64,000 nucleotides of DNA from Macrolepiota albuminosa. Its lineage: Eukaryota; Basidiomycota; Agaricomycetes; Agaricales; Agaricaceae. The notes beneath the pieces are model-generated. The model was given only the letters and a program-made list of their open reading frames with translations, had not been told where the DNA came from and searched no databases. A program made the position numbers and the translations under genes. Positions 35,543 through 48,697 of this stretch are shown in pieces. Position 1 is the stretch's first letter. Each line of letters begins with the position of its first letter. Location of the stretch: assembly GCA_027475525.1 (NCBI GenBank), contig JAMWFC010000037.1:811419-875418 (forward strand), written 5' to 3'.

Positions 35543-36118
35543 TTGAAGGATTCTATTGGAATATCTCGAGCCCATGCGTGGACCCTAGGTAATTGGCTTT
35601 TGTGAAGCGATAAAGGGATTGAATTGAAATAGACAAAGGAGTCGAAATTGATTGTGGATTCGTGCACAAGTCCCATTGTTTTCAGATGACCTTGTCTTGT
35701 GAAATTACAGATGAAGCGAAGTCTCTCGATCACGAGTTACTTACGAGAATGGGTGAAGGAGGCCAAGGGTGAGAAGGTATGTATACTTATGTAGACCCCC
35801 CAGTTCATGACCTGCCAGTGAGCTGAGCTGCAGTCGTGTAAACCACATTTCGGTTCGAAAGTAATGGTGGCTCGAGAACAAAGAACAAGTGAATGATTAA
35901 TGATTAATGACATACACTGGCATAACCCCAGGACAAAGGGCGGAGTTCAGCCACCGATGCGGAGTTCTGTGGGTCCCACTCCCTTTCCGCTATGACTACA
36001 ATTGATCGGAGGACAAAGATAGAGTAACTAGGGCCTACCAAGGGTCAAGTCCGCGTCCGCGAATCTCTCCGCGTCGGACGAAGCTGCTCAGCTTGAAGGA
36101 GCCGATAAGATTGACGGC

Positions 36119-36139
36119 GTTGTTGTTGTTGTTGTTGTT
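36119..36139. repeat. GTT microsatellite
   Basis: About six consecutive GTT units, continuing into a T-rich stretch. Confidence 0.7.
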
Positions 36140-38318
36140 TTTGGTCCTGATTCGTTGATCTCTGACAGAACCAGCTCGCGGCATAGAGCAGCTCGTGGGG
36201 GGTTGACAGGGGTCTCCCGTCAAACAATGGATGAACCTTGAAGCTGTTGGAAGGATGACAAACGGCTCACAAGTCTTCCCCCCCTGACTATATCCTTCAT
36301 ATGGTCATGAACCTTGAATACATGATTGACAAAACGAACCCAACTTTTTGGCGGTCGCCTTTCCTCACTTGTGCACAGCTCTCTCGGCTGGGTTTGTAGC
36401 CGAGGCTAAGATTAGCTACACTAAGCCCACCATGGGAGGTTTAATGAAGGGTGCCCGGGTACCACATGACTTCTCTACTCCAACCAAAAACGCTTGGCTC
36501 TCACGCGATATTAAGATGATTATCAATGGATTGAATGGCGGTTATTTATCTTCAGCTGTTCGTTATGGATCTTAGACGGAGAGAGTATGTGGTCCGAGTC
36601 CGGATCTAAAACGTTGACTGGTTTAAACCTGATTGAATCGGCGTGTGCGGGCTAGCCTCTTGAAACCCTGAAAAGGCGATGTTCGTGGTCGTGGTCATCT
36701 TTGATGGATTAATTCAGTATTTGGGGCTTTTGGAGTCTTTCGAAATTGAAACATATCAAATTGGAAAAGTTCAGAGTAACTCAGGCCCCTGAAAGTTCTA
36801 GTTATAGCCTGGATAAGATGATGTGAGTTACGGCCAGTAGAGATGGGAATGCCTACTATCTGAACCGTTGGAAACCACTGCCAAATGTGGCTGATTATAG
36901 TTTTGTCATCTTCTCCACCGCGCCATTCGGGAATGATGGAAAAAAACATTACATTTGAACATTTGTGGAAACCATGCACAGGAAATTCAGCACAGGGATC
37001 AGAAAGCACATGACAGATGCCTGCCTGACATCTGTTGGAAAGATGGGCATAATGAAGGCTTCTGATGTTAAGAGGGCGACGCCACCAGATAGAAATTTTG
37101 TTTTCAAACGTCGAGCCTAGTCCAACAGCTGACAACCTAGGAATAAACCAGCGGCCATATGTCATCACCGCCACGCATCATAATCCACAAAAATTTGACA
37201 TCTTTCAAAGGTCGTTGTGGAGATTGAATGAATGCTTTCTCGAGGTTCAGGTCATCGTTCAGGAACAGGTCAATGCCATCTGCCGCATCGTTGAGGAAGC
37301 AGCAAGGAGTTTGTCCCTGATCAATAGAAGATCAACGAACCCTTCCGAAGGCATTCGATTCCGAGCCCATTTGGTTTATCGAAAGGAAAAGAAGGGCTCG
37401 AAATAGTTCGATTTATGAATGCATCGGGAAAAACCTGCCTAGCTCAGCCTCATGGCCCTGAAGAGATCAGAGGTTCAGAAATAACAGATAAATCATTCCG
37501 CGGTTCCCACTGCTGGATCAAGGATAGGAATGAGTTCATCAGCAGTTCATGACCAAGTTATCAACAGTCGAACGTTGACGCTCCGCAACATCTGCGATTT
37601 AATCTAACAAAACAAGTACGGAACGAAACGCCAACGGTGAACAAGACATTGAACATCAAAGTTCTGACCGACATCTGGTCGATAACACAGTTTCATCCAG
37701 CACAGTATGATTTTGCATGCACACACTTGTCCTAGTTGGGAATCTCGGGGGATAGCTAGCTAACAAAATTTCCTCTTCATCAACCGGAACATCTTTACTG
37801 CACTCCGTGATTGTTTGATCTTTGGGGATGGTTCTATAATACTTGAAAATTCTGCGAGGCTATGCTAAAGTGGCAACATTGCGCGAAATATCACCGACTG
37901 CGACACTAGTTGCAGACATCAATTAGTCTCCTGATGACGCATGACGCATGACGCCTCGGGAACCACTGGCATGCCGACATTCTACACCGATCGATCGGTC
38001 GTGACTGAGGAGAAAGAGGACAAGACAGGTAGACAGGTTCGTGATACAGAGACATACGAGGGAGGTTGAGAGCGAAGTTCATGTCTTGATGGGCCGCCTA
38101 ATATATGGTATTGGAGACCACCATGTAAATATGTCAATACCTGTGCCTTATAAGCCACCCGCGGCGGTTGCCTCGGCCAAAGTTCTCGTTGGAAGCCGAC
38201 AAGCGCGGCTCAAATGGAGAAATCGAATAAAAAGGGCTTCCAATCTGAGCGGCTGAGCGGTTCTGTCAACGGGTAGCTTCTTTTGACATGTAAGTATGTA
38301 AGGAGGTTCCTTGACACA

Positions 38319-38472
38319 GGCTGACACGAACGCCTTAATGGGATCAGATAGAGCATCTGACAACGTGGACAACAAACGTTGACCCTGATTCCACGGGCTG
38401 ACACGAACGCCTTAATGGGATCAGATAGAGCATCTGACAACGTGGACAACAAACGTTGACCCTGATTCCACG
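38319..38472. repeat. 77-bp exact tandem duplication 18
   Basis: Copies begin at 38319 and 38396; intergenic, the only one seen between 15 and 57 kb. Confidence 0.93.
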
Positions 38473-38633
38473 ACCGGATTTGGATGGACTTTTTATACGG
38501 AGAATGAACACTCCGCTCGTTTTGAGCTGAACCGGTTTCGATCCAATCAATTTGCCTTCCCCGCTCCGCTAAGGTGTATATATATATTACCCTCCTTCAT
38601 ATCTGCGAAGCCATTTCTACCCCCAACTCCAGC

Positions 38634-39465
38634 ATGACTGGCAATTTTCATCTTCGCCCAGTGTCCGATACTTCCAGTCCCTCTCCATCTCCCACTACAT
38701 CGACTCCGGCAACTAGTCAGAGTCCCACAGCCAAAGGCCATCCTTCTTCATCCATGACAAACGCCCGCCTACGTCGCCCCCTTTCTCCAAGCTCAATACG
38801 AGGTATGACTTATTTCTCTTTAAGCCGATGGTGCATTGACTTTAGTCGCTACAGATGTCGATCTCAACACTACACCTGACATGCCACATCGGAAATATGC
38901 CGCTCCTTTGACTGGCCACGACCTCATGGCAATGTTTCCACCAGCTCCACCCCAAATGACCGAAATGAGAGGGGGGCCTACCAGTGGATTCTTCCAGAGA
39001 CAGGAACGTGCTTTCTTTGCCCAAGCTGGTCGTGAAATAGTTCGCGTTCGAGTCGAGGTCGACATTCAGAATGGGGCGGATGCTGATTCATCAAAACTCA
39101 GGGGAAGGGATACCTCCCTGCTGTGGCCACCATCAACCCATCCTCCCCACCATTCTCCAGTACAATCGTCTGCATCTGCTCTCTACTCACATCCGCCAGC
39201 ATCGAGGCCTCCTCCTAGAGGCACTGCTCCTGTCACGTCTACGCCGTTATATCCGATCCCGACCCATTCACCTTCCTCTCAGCATCCACCCAATCTCCAT
39301 CCTCCTGCTTTACGTACGTCGCCCCATGAAAGCCCTCAAGGTGGTCCAAAAAGTGAATTTGTGCCTGACGAGTACGGTGATGATGATGCATGGCGCCGTC
39401 CAATCCCGTATGCGGAACGCAGGAGGGCAGGAAAGCATACTCGTCGTGTGATTGTGCGGACATGA
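38634..39465 (+). CDS. Unknown conserved-looking proline/serine-rich protein
   Basis: The ATG at 38634 starts a Ser/Pro/Thr-rich stretch (FHLRPVSDTSSPSPSPTT). An intron with GTATGA donor and TTTAG acceptor ends near 38844. The second exon has an ordered block: RKYAAPLTGHDLMAMFPPAP and FFQRQERAFFAQAGREIVRV. A long Pro/Ser/His-rich linker follows, then PIPYAERRRAGKHTRRVIVR before the TGA at 39463-39465. Two ordered blocks at the ends of a disordered linker suggest a scaffold or regulatory protein. I do not recognise the family and assign no function. Confidence 0.6.
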
Positions 39466-41977
39466 TACCTTACAGTACGTCCTGCTAATTTAGATTCTGA
39501 GTCAAACCTGATATAAGCCTTAAGTTAGAGCTTGCTGGGGCGTTTACTTCCTTATTGTGATTTTTTTTTTTGGCATTTCGACTCGGCATCCCCAACCTCA
39601 TTGATCATGATTCCCATTCACTGTCTTGACCACACATGTACAATACTTGACCCAATCGATATTGTTGCATTGCTAGCACTACCCGTATCGTTGCCCATTG
39701 TCAACCTGATATAGTCGTCAACGTGACAATATCGGCCCTATTAACCAGGGGCCTTTATTGCCGAGTCCATCAGTTCTCCATACGCATGAGTAACGTTGCT
39801 TCTCATCGCCTCATATCGGCTCTCATTGACACAGGATTGTGTGATCAAGTCCGCCAGGCAACAAGACTCCAGAGCTTGTCCGAATTGGTTACTTCGTCAG
39901 ATCGCAAATCAGTGATCATGATCGATATTCGGCAAATATATTTGAATTTTCTCTTAAGAAGGGCCGGAACCAACCGCGGGATCTAACATTTAGGCCGGAT
40001 TTTGCTTCCGTTCGTGCCTGGCAGGACCTCAATTGAAGAGGCGCCCTTGTACGAATTATTATTTCGTTTAGCGCCGCTGTATGGCCCGAGTATCCGTAGC
40101 TCGCCACCGAGCTTCAACGATCCCCAACATATAAGTATAACAATGGAAAACTCGTCTAAAGGTCTTGACGCGGAAGCAGATTTGTGTCGGATAGTCCTAA
40201 AGTGCTTCAGTAGTTTCCGCACGGCTACGGTGATGAAGTTTGGAGCTTATGACATTAAGATGAAGAATTAGGTAGAGTTACGTTCTATTGTTCATTCATC
40301 CTGCCAGCATGAAACCACGATGCCATTTCATCATACGTATACGATATCTAAAGGCATCTTCACTCCTTTATCATGTATGGCGGTTACCTAAGGGATCGCA
40401 TAAACCTGTAAGTAGCCGTTTTACGCCGTAAGTGTACGAACACCTTTCATTCTTAATTCTAAATTATGGTACGAGATTAATTGAAGTCCTTCTCAAGAGT
40501 TGACTCTACCAGAAGATGTTATGATTAGTGAAGTTCAAGCCCCATGAAGTCAGAATGTCCGGGTATCACATATCACCCGCCGCGCGCTCACGCGTTTCAT
40601 ATTCCTGTGGGAACGCAGGTGATATGTATCGGAAGTCCTCTCCTGTATCAAGCGCCAGCGAGAGCCGTGCTAAACGGTCACAGATACGACAAAGGAGGGG
40701 TTGCCTATTAATAATATCGAGCTTCTTTGATAGAACCACGCTGAGAGGACGGGGAATTAGTATGCCTTTTTGAGAATTGACCAGCTCAGGTGGATAGTGG
40801 ATGCATGGTTTCACAAGAATCCGCGGCGAGAAGGAAAGTCACCTGCTCGCCCACGGGTAAGTATGCTCCAGGGTATGCTTCAGAATCGGGGCCAGGACCA
40901 GGCATATTGATGGATGAACTTCAAGGTGGAAGTTAATGTCATAGAAACTACATGTGCACTGATAGACGTAAGGAGTTACTGATTGAAAAATGCCGCAGCA
41001 CAGGCGGCGCCGTTCAAAGTGCGTTTGTAAAAACCGCTCAACGTCAACGCCACGAACGGGAATTGTATAATCATCATATAACTGCGTAACTCTCGGCGGA
41101 TATCGCGACTATGTCCGGAATTTTCTCGAGGCCGGTAAGCACTTGTCAGGGTGGCGATAGGAGGCACAAGATGAGTATACGAAGGAACCGTGAGTTCAGG
41201 AAGCTTACAGGATCCATCAACAGAGAAGATGGAGTTTGACACGTCATGTCAATTTATCCCCGAAAGTGAGTGCTTTACTTAAGGCAAGCCGTGAGACGGG
41301 TTGTAAAGTCAGCTATTCGAAGTAGATGGCTACATGGTATATGGTCAAGGATGAACAGGTGATCCGATTCCATCAAGGTAAAACTCCCGGCGCAATGTTG
41401 GTGTGCTTGTCAGTAGATGAGGACTGCAGTAGTTTCTAGAAGACCTAAGTAGTCAAGTATATTCCCAACAGATAATGAATGCGTATCTTTACTGATATGT
41501 CCTTAGCTAGTACTTCTAGCGTAGGGGTGGATGGCATAGTAATATAATAATAAAGACAGCTAAAATATGTAGTATGACAGGAGGAATTGACCGGGTTAGT
41601 TTACATGACAGTGTACAATCAGATCAACATCGTGTTAGCAACTGTACTTTGCTCTGATTTCGCAAGTGGACCACGAATGTATATGAACTCGTCGTGTACT
41701 TTGCAACACGAGTGACAGGCTGATTAGGTAATCATTGAACTATGACAATTCAAAACTCTCCCAGCTGTTGTCATTAAGTTTACAGTGATCTGCTGACCTG
41801 CCTTGTAATTGCTACCCTAATTACCCGCGTGAATTCAAGTCAGTATATCTGCATATATCGTGACAAGACCTCTTTCTCATTGTTGCTCGATGCGCGTGGA
41901 TTCCAACTTCATATCCTGATAAATGGCGACTAATGACCCTTTCGTATTATCCAACAGATCCGATTACGAGAACTATT
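39466..41977. other. Gene-poor region
   Basis: Several frames of 60-90 codons occur on both strands (39723-39986, 40002-40271, 40976-41242 minus). The minus frame at 41242-40976 (CKLPELTVPSYTHLVPPIAT) has the most protein-like composition, but no exon chain could be built. I see no known gene. Confidence 0.3.
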
Positions 41978-43168
41978 ATGGCCGATAAAAGGATGGAAGA
42001 TAATCTTGTCCAATTTGTTGGTGTAACGGGAACGTCGTGGGTGATCTCGATACATCCAGGACGATCCCCGGTTAACTCCCAGTCTTATGATCAGGACAAG
42101 AGATGCACGAAAGTTTCTCGAGAAGTATAAGCGTGTCGATGTGGCTGTTGATGCGTATTTTAACAATCCTTACGAGTTCAATGCTCCAACAAGGCATCAG
42201 TCGACTGCGCCATCAAGTTCGAAGCTTAGTTCGCTGTTCAAACAGTATAAAGGTCTGATTTCCTTCCTTTGCGGAACGTTGTGACAACAATTGAGACCTC
42301 AGTTCTCCATCACGCCAAATAGATCCAGATGGAGACGAGATCACAGTGGATGGTACAATCAAGCTGTGTGGTGATCTGGAGGTTGATCCTGAAGATGTCG
42401 TTCTGCTCGCTGTGGCTTTTGAATTGAAATCACCTGGAATCGGAAGATGGACTAAGCAGGGTTGGACAGAGGGTTGGAAAGCTCTTGGGTACGTTACTTC
42501 AATTTTCCTTCTCTGATTTGGTGTGGTGGCGATTTATATTATTTCTCTCAGGGTTGATTCAATACCTGCTATGAAAGCTATCTTGCCAAAACTTTCGAAT
42601 AAGCTGTCCAACGATCCGGATTATTTTCGCAAAGTGTACAATTATACCTTTGAATTCGGCAGGTCGGAAGGCCAACGCAGTCTAGGTTTGTCACCTCTTC
42701 TAATGCTACAAATTGACCTAGCATATTTATGATACACAGGCATTGATAGCGCACAAGCATTTTGGGGTTTACTTGTTCCCCATGGATTGAAAGGATCAGC
42801 ATTATCTCACATAAAGGCAGTGTCGAGCGACGGTGACGTTTCTATGGAGTACGAAGAAGGGTGGAGACCTGAGTACATTGAATGGTGGTTCGATTTTCTG
42901 AACCAGAAAGGTGGTAAAAGCGTCAGCAAGGATACATGGATCATGGTTCGTTAAATTTATCCCTCGCTCTGGTTTGTAATATCTAACATTGGGTTAGTTC
43001 TTGGACTTCTTGCGTTCGGTTGATTCCAAGTTTTTGAATTATAACCCAGAAGGTCCGGTTGGTCTCAATTTTAGAATACATGCGGTTTCTGATGCAAACT
43101 CTTTAGAGGCATGGCCATCAACTATAGACGATTTCGTTGAATATGCAAAGAAGCGCTCAGGGCATTGA
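41978..43168 (+). CDS. DCN1: DCN1-like cullin neddylation factor
   Basis: Scaffold-type E3 for NEDD8 ligation to cullins. The start at 41978 gives MADKRMEDNLVQFVGVTG, the first part of a UBA-like domain. It continues after an intron as DARKFLEKYKRVDVAVDAYF (about 42095-42150). The PONY domain follows in several exons: DGDEITVDGTIKLCGDLEVD, PEDVVLLAVAFELKSPGIGR, GWTEGWKALG, IPAMKAILPKLSNKLSNDPD, YNYTFEFGRSEGQRSLG, AFWGLLVPHGLKGSAL and FLDFLRSVDSKFLNYNPEG. Stop is at 43166-43168. The exact acceptor or donor between the two UBA pieces (about 42035-42100) is uncertain. An upstream in-frame ATG at 41934 is possible. The domain order and length fit DCN1 proteins. Confidence 0.9.
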
Positions 43169-44547
43169 GTTGCGGAGTCTTGGGCCGAAATATTTATATC
43201 TCATTCACTGCCTCCGCCTGAACTAATGGTCGCCTCGTAGAGTGCTGTGTCTTTTTTGCCATAGTAGGGATTACACCACAATCAGACAAGAACCGTCCTT
43301 TTGCCTGACTCGTTTGACAACATTCTTGATAAATATCGTGATCGTCAAATTTTGCGGACTGGTCGGACCGCATAGTTGGAAACGAAGCATTCGGTGGGAA
43401 GCAAGAGATGCCTGAGAGGATTCTTCTTAAAGGAAGATCTGGCCACGGGGAGATACGCCGGCACTTAGATCAAATATGCCCCTGGACCTTTGACGAGAGA
43501 TCTGAATGTTGAAATGCAGACGTACCCCACCCAAATTAGAAAACGAGTTGGTGACGAACCAAAGACAGTTGACAGCTGCACATCGCACGGATGAACTGGT
43601 TTCACATCTGTTTATGACTTCTTCACATGTACACGGTGAACTTTGTGAAAGTTTTGAAAGCTGCCAAAGATAAGTCCCCAGAACTCTCAGCCTTTGTATC
43701 TTCTCAACAAGGAGGCGCCAAGACCACGGTAGTTCCAAATGGGTCCATCAGCTGCGCGCGCCCTTGGAAGTTGGAGCTTCGAAAAGATGCTTCATTGGTT
43801 AGGTGGGTCACGAAGGTAACGGGTTTTCGCCGATTAGTTTCCAATCGCGAGACGACACAGGCACATTGTGCCCAGATCAAATTGGTCTGCATGCGCCATC
43901 TCATGGGCGGTTCGCTAAAATGGACACTTTTTTGGCTGAGAATCCTCCTGAACTAAAAGATTAGTCGCAAAATCGGTTACTATCCACAAAAAGCGTCCCA
44001 CTCGCGAGCTTAGTATCACGTTTCCTAGGTTCCCCGACTCTCTTACGTAAGTAACGAGAAGAGGGTTATGTCTTGACGAATAGTTTTTGTCCTGCCAAAG
44101 TCGCTACAATCACGTGTATTGTTTGGCTTTGCTTTCCCGCATGCAAATGAAAAGTTTTTGTCCTGCCAAAGTCTATGAGGGGACTCTTTGGACAAAATAA
44201 TCAACATCAACATCGTCTTCAACTTTCAACATGTGACTTCCTTTCAATTTCAACTTCGACTTGGAAGATGCGCAGATCATTTTTGACTGCTTGATTCTGC
44301 TACTCTGCTTCTCAGCCAATCGTAATAGCATGTACTCAAACCAGCACATGATGGGTTTCTCAGTCAGCTGATATCTTTTGGGGCAAAATAATAAGACATC
44401 ATTTTTTCTTCTTTTTTCCACCACAATTTTATCGTTCAGCCAGACATTGTGCTACTATGGATCTCCTACCCAGGGAGGCATGCCAGCATCCTGGCTGTCA
44501 ATGCACACATTTTCAGCAACAATTAGTATGTTTTTTCTGGCTCTACT
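43169..44547. other. Intergenic region before the transposon block
   Basis: A plus-strand frame at 43627-43956 (109 codons) has no recognised motif. A 20-bp sequence is repeated at 44083 and 44154. It ends at the left LTR. No gene is supported. Confidence 0.35.
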
Positions 44548-44783
44548 TGTGTAGCGTAGCCGCTATGTGGCATTGGCCACATAGAGCTTTTACTTAGTTT
44601 AGTCGTTGAACATTATATTATATTTATTATAATATAATAATAGTTATATAATTATAAATACCTAGCTACCTGCTGCTTATTAAGCAGCTTATTTTTGTTA
44701 TACACTACATAGTAAATAGACCAGTCTGGTCTGATTCTGTTCTGTGTGACTTAAGCTCTCTCAAAACCCGTAACTCCGTTATA
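44548..44783 (+). repeat. 5' LTR of the left retrotransposon
   Basis: Roughly 75-80% identical by eye to the reverse complement of 52272-52508 over its full length. It begins TGTGTAGCGTAG. Its end CCGTTATA corresponds to CGTTACA in the other LTR. Internal landmarks are CTATGTGGC...GCCACATAG, an AT-rich stretch, AAGCAGCTTATTTT and GGTCTGATTCTG. Confidence 0.8.
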
Positions 44784-47595
44784 TTTTTTTGAATCTGCCA
44801 GCTAGGATCTATTGCCTAGCATTCGACGTCAGTCGCTGAGTTTGTTGACAGAACTCTATCAGCTTCTCGAGCTTCTTGCACAGCCACACCGTGTAAATTT
44901 CAAACAGGGGATCGATGAGTAATCTCATACCTGCAGCTCCCACTGACGGTGGGCAGAATGCCCACGATGTACGGGGAGATCCAGCAGACATTCAGAATGC
45001 GTCAGCGCCCAATAGGGGTCAGTCAAGACCCAAAGCTCGAGACCGAGGTTGGAGCACCAACCTGTCCGGGAATGAAAGTGAGGCCTGGAGAGCTGAGAGC
45101 TCACAACATGATGGCCAGCCATGGCCACAGGACAGGATGCCAGGGGGATTAACTCCCCCAGTTATGCAGCTGCCAGGAGGACTGCGACGGTCTAGCCGGT
45201 TAGCCTCCAAAGAGCCCCCTGATGAAGGTTGGCAGTCAACAGGCGCCCAGGGCACCTCAGTAGACACTGAGTCGTTGGCACGAACTGGGGGACCTATTCC
45301 TCTGAGCCGGAGTAGCAGGACCAGATGAACCACAGTGGGCTCAATGCCCACCAGGATAGCGGAAGCCTGCATAGAGGAGGTACCGGAGGAGGCTGCAAAC
45401 CCTGAGGTAGCCCGTGCAGAAAATTGTTTTCTGTGCACACCAGCTATGGAGAAAGCCCCAGAAGGTGCAGAGCTCCTGGAGGAGGTGGTTGAGTTGTCCA
45501 GCAACGATGACACTGGAGTAGAGGAGCAGTGGTTGAAAACTGCATATACCATGCACTTGCGGGTGTTCTGGGATTTACACCCAGAGGTGATGAAATACAC
45601 CACCCAAGCACGAATTGAGCGCTATGCTTCAGTGCATATAGTAGCACTTAGGCAACAAGGGCACAAAGTGCCCAATGTATTCAGTACTAAATATACTGAT
45701 TTGATGGTAAGAGTGCTCACAATGGAACTGCAGATGTATTTGCAGCAGAAGGCCGCAAGGCAATCTGGGTGTCAACCCCCTAGAGCCACATGTCCAAGGA
45801 ATGCTCGGCACGTTGTAATCAAGACGTTGGAGTTGAGCTAGTAGAAGCACTAGCATGGGCGCAGGAAGTGCCCGAGGTAAAGCCATTGAGTACCTTTTAT
45901 ACTTCAGCAGGACAAGGGTGGCATGAGGAGCCCCCACATTTGCATAACCGAGACCCTAGGACAGAAATGTCAGGCCTGGATGGACACACTAGTACTGCGT
46001 TCAAGGTGGAGAGCAAGGCATCTGTGATGCCATGCATGCCAATGGCGGAAACATTGAGCAACAGAGTCACGTATCAGCGTATGCGCAATGGCAACCTCAG
46101 AGCTAAGGGACAGTCCTTTATCAACAATCAGGGCATCATATTTGAGGGCACGAAGCCCATTGACGAGATGCGTTGTCAATTCATCACGCAGGGCCAGGAG
46201 AATCAAGCTTCTCCAGAACCTGGGTGGCACAACGATCATGATCAAGGAGACTTTCTCGATTGAGATGGTGCCACCAGACATGATGCCCCTGTTAGTGGCC
46301 AGGATGATTGCCCTAGGCCGACTCTCCGAGATGAGGGCAATTATGCCCACAGTCAAGGGGGCTCGGGATGCCCGCTGCAGAGTGGATGAGGGAAGTCACT
46401 TCTCCAAGCCGCGGACTTAGCAACTAGATCTCTGGGCCAGTGGGAGGCCATTCAGATGCATCGTGAGGCCATGCACAATTGCCTGCATTGAGTAGTTGAT
46501 GATGCTCTAGGAGTAACCTTGCAGTTACCCAATGGGGTGAAGCTGCATAAAGCGGACAGTAGGCACATTTGCACCTACACAGGCACGTCCAAGTTCAGTG
46601 ACTTGGAGGACTGGGCAATGGATGTATGCACCCACCTTGCAATGTGCTTATATGGCAGTGACTGTATGGAATGAGAACAAATCTTTGTTCTACCCGAATT
46701 CTTGGCCGGAGAGGCCATGGGGTGGTTTCGATGTGCAGTATTGCATGTCAACCAGGTCCAGTATGAGTGGACGTTCAAAGGAGTCCTCACAGGACTGTAT
46801 GATCAATTTGTGCACCCCTCAATGCTACAGAATGCAAGGCAAGACTTCCAGTCCACCAGATACACCAAGAAGTTGGGAGTACAAGGGTTCTATGATACCC
46901 TTAACGACCATGCCCAGAATATAGCAGTATATCCAGATGGGTATATGATGCTCAAAACATTCTTGGATGGTATTCCAGCAGACATGCGCTGCTATCTGAT
47001 ACGTGAGGACAGACTGTCCCCAGAGGTCAACGATGTGGAAGAGTTTGTGGCATATGCCATTAGGTATGAGCAGTCTCTTAAGACTGCTAACCACTATGAG
47101 CATCATAGTGGCTATAAAGGGGGAAGCAGGCGATTGCCGCTTGCTGGGGCATCCTCACGGGGTCAGCATGTGGGGACCTTCTTGGCCAAGAAGGCCAACA
47201 TGGATCGTGACCACAACACACGGTTTGTGGTACGCAAAACGCCTGCGGCAAATCGAGGGCGACCCTGCCCACAACTGGAGCGGACGCCAGACAGAGAACG
47301 TTCTAAACCAAGGCCAGAGTTCAAGCCAGCCAACCCACCTGGTCAGACAGGGACCTGTTTTGCATGCGGCTAGCCAGGCCACTATGCTACCAACTGCCCC
47401 ACAAAAACGGGAGCCCCAAGAAAGGGGTATACACCCCATGCCCACCTTCGAGCCGCACATACTGCAGCTGCGAGTGGGAGTGATGGAGATGTTTCAGCTG
47501 AATCTGAGGCTGAGCACCCCATGAACGACCAAGAGCCCCCAGAGGAGGCTTTGGGCGCTGAGCCTGAGAGTGTGGTCATGAAGGGGGAGGAGTAC

Positions 47596-48067
47596 CGCCG
47601 GTCCGGGGGGCAAGGGCCTAAGTTATTTTTTATTGATTCTAATAAAGATACATCTTTGACATGTAAAGTAATAGAAAAAACAGGTCTAACTCTCCATTTA
47701 GTTTTTAATTTAGCATTATGCTGTATTTTAATAGAAAAACAACCTTCACCGTCCACAAACCCTGTTAAAAACCAAGGATTTATTTTAGTTTCAGATTTTG
47801 TAGAAAATAATTTTTTATTTAATTGGTTAGAAGGGATTTTGATTTGATAATTTCTTTTGAAACCTATTAGAGTACACCTTAATTTTGGATAAATTGCTCC
47901 AAAATAACTACCATCTACTCGTTGCTCTTTTACAGAAATTCTTTTTGGCTGTGGGCTTTGAATTTCTGACTTAGGTCCGCCTTCCTTACATAAATGTAAG
48001 TGGAGTAGAACCTACTACATACTACAGACATAAGGCCTTTGGCCTTCTCTTTCTACTCAGGCCTTTG
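47596..48067. other. Mitochondrial-DNA-like insertion (probable NUMT)
   Basis: This 472-bp block is AT-rich, unlike the GC-rich gag on both sides. It sits exactly between GAGTAC and GTCACAGTC, which are adjacent in the right copy (near 62034). Its ends carry GC-cluster-like sequence (CGCCGGTCCGGGGGGCAAGG and AAGGCCTTTGGCCTT) typical of fungal mitochondrial genomes. It encodes part of a LAGLIDADG endonuclease on the minus strand. No target-site duplication is visible, which suits capture during double-strand-break repair. Confidence 0.8.
47612..48003 (-). pseudogene. LAGLIDADG homing-endonuclease fragment (mitochondrial type)
   Basis: The minus strand is open for about 130 codons. It contains KEQRVDGSYFGAIYPKLRCT, the LAGLIDADG helix within PWFLTGFVDGEGCFSIKI, and RVRPVFSITLHVKDVSLLES ending near IKNNLG. 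This is the usual order for the N-terminal half of intron-encoded endonucleases in fungal mitochondria. The second half is absent, so this is a fragment without expected function in the nucleus. Confidence 0.82.
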
Positions 48068-48697
48068 GTCACAGTCAACGTATACGACGACGTCTATGAC
48101 AACAAGTACTACAGTTGTGACAGCAACTCAGAATGCCTAGCGGCAATGACAGATTGGCCATCCTCAAACAATCATAACAAGAATAACATGGTTCGGATAA
48201 AGAAGGTGACTCTTTGTCGAGCAGAGGGCACTTTGCAGCGCCCTACATTGAAGCGGGCAGATAAGGAGTGCCTGGTCTCGTATGTGGAGGTGAATGGCCA
48301 CAAAGCTTGGACGTTATGAGACTCTGGGAGTACTACTTCCAGTATAATGCCCCAGTCCGCTCACATGTACAGAATCTCCATACAGGAGTTAGATATGCCA
48401 TTGGCATTGCAGTTGGGCATGGTAGGGAGCCGTGCTATGGTGCAGTATGGGACGAATGTAACTGTCCAGACACTGGGCTCACATAGCCAGGAATACATGG
48501 ATGTAGCAAACTTTGATCACTATGATATGATACTGGGAACACCATTCATGCAGCGTAACAAAGTCATGCTAGACTTTGAGCACTGTCAGGTGCTAGTAAA
48601 TGGGAAAGTAATTCTAGCTGAACAGGCTACCGCAGATGACACTGATAATCGCCTGCGATGTCACTGCACTATGGAGAAGCGCAAGGACTCTCCATGA

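Larger units (their letters stand above)
34802..38633. other. Gene-poor region with simple repeats
   Basis: It contains GTGCGTGCGTGCGTC (near 35143), ATTAATATTAATATTAAT (near 35362), four CCGATA units at 35519-35540 and a GTT run near 36119-36139. One 77-bp duplication lies at 38319-38472. A minus-strand frame of 159 codons (36695-37174) has no motif. I find no gene here that I can support. Confidence 0.4.
44915..48697 (+). pseudogene. gag-protease of the left retrotransposon (decayed)
   Basis: Open segments follow the right copy: SNLIPAAPTDGGQNAHDVRG at the N-terminus, GEAMGWFRCAVLHVNQVQYE (about 46705), GVQGFYDTLNDHAQNIAVYP, then the zinc knuckle CFACG-stop-PGHYATNC at 47356-47397. The knuckle Gln codon has become TAG (47371-47373). 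Another stop at 46672 replaces the CGA seen in the other copy. The protease region is altered, with a TGA at 48316-48318 in the active-site segment. A mitochondrial-like insertion splits it at 47596-48067. It is not functional. Confidence 0.8.

Noticed and set aside
36695..37174. 159-codon minus-strand open frame
   Set aside because: No motif, no splice partners and no protein-like pattern. Long chance frames are expected at this size.
44083..44175. Repeated 20-bp sequence TTTTTGTCCTGCCAAAGTC
   Set aside because: The copies are 71 bp apart and only about 20 bp long, so it is not part of the 77-bp duplication class and shows no other structure.
47596..48067. An active homing endonuclease that inserted itself
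   Set aside because: Only the N-terminal half is present, with no intron structure around it. Capture of mitochondrial DNA is simpler.
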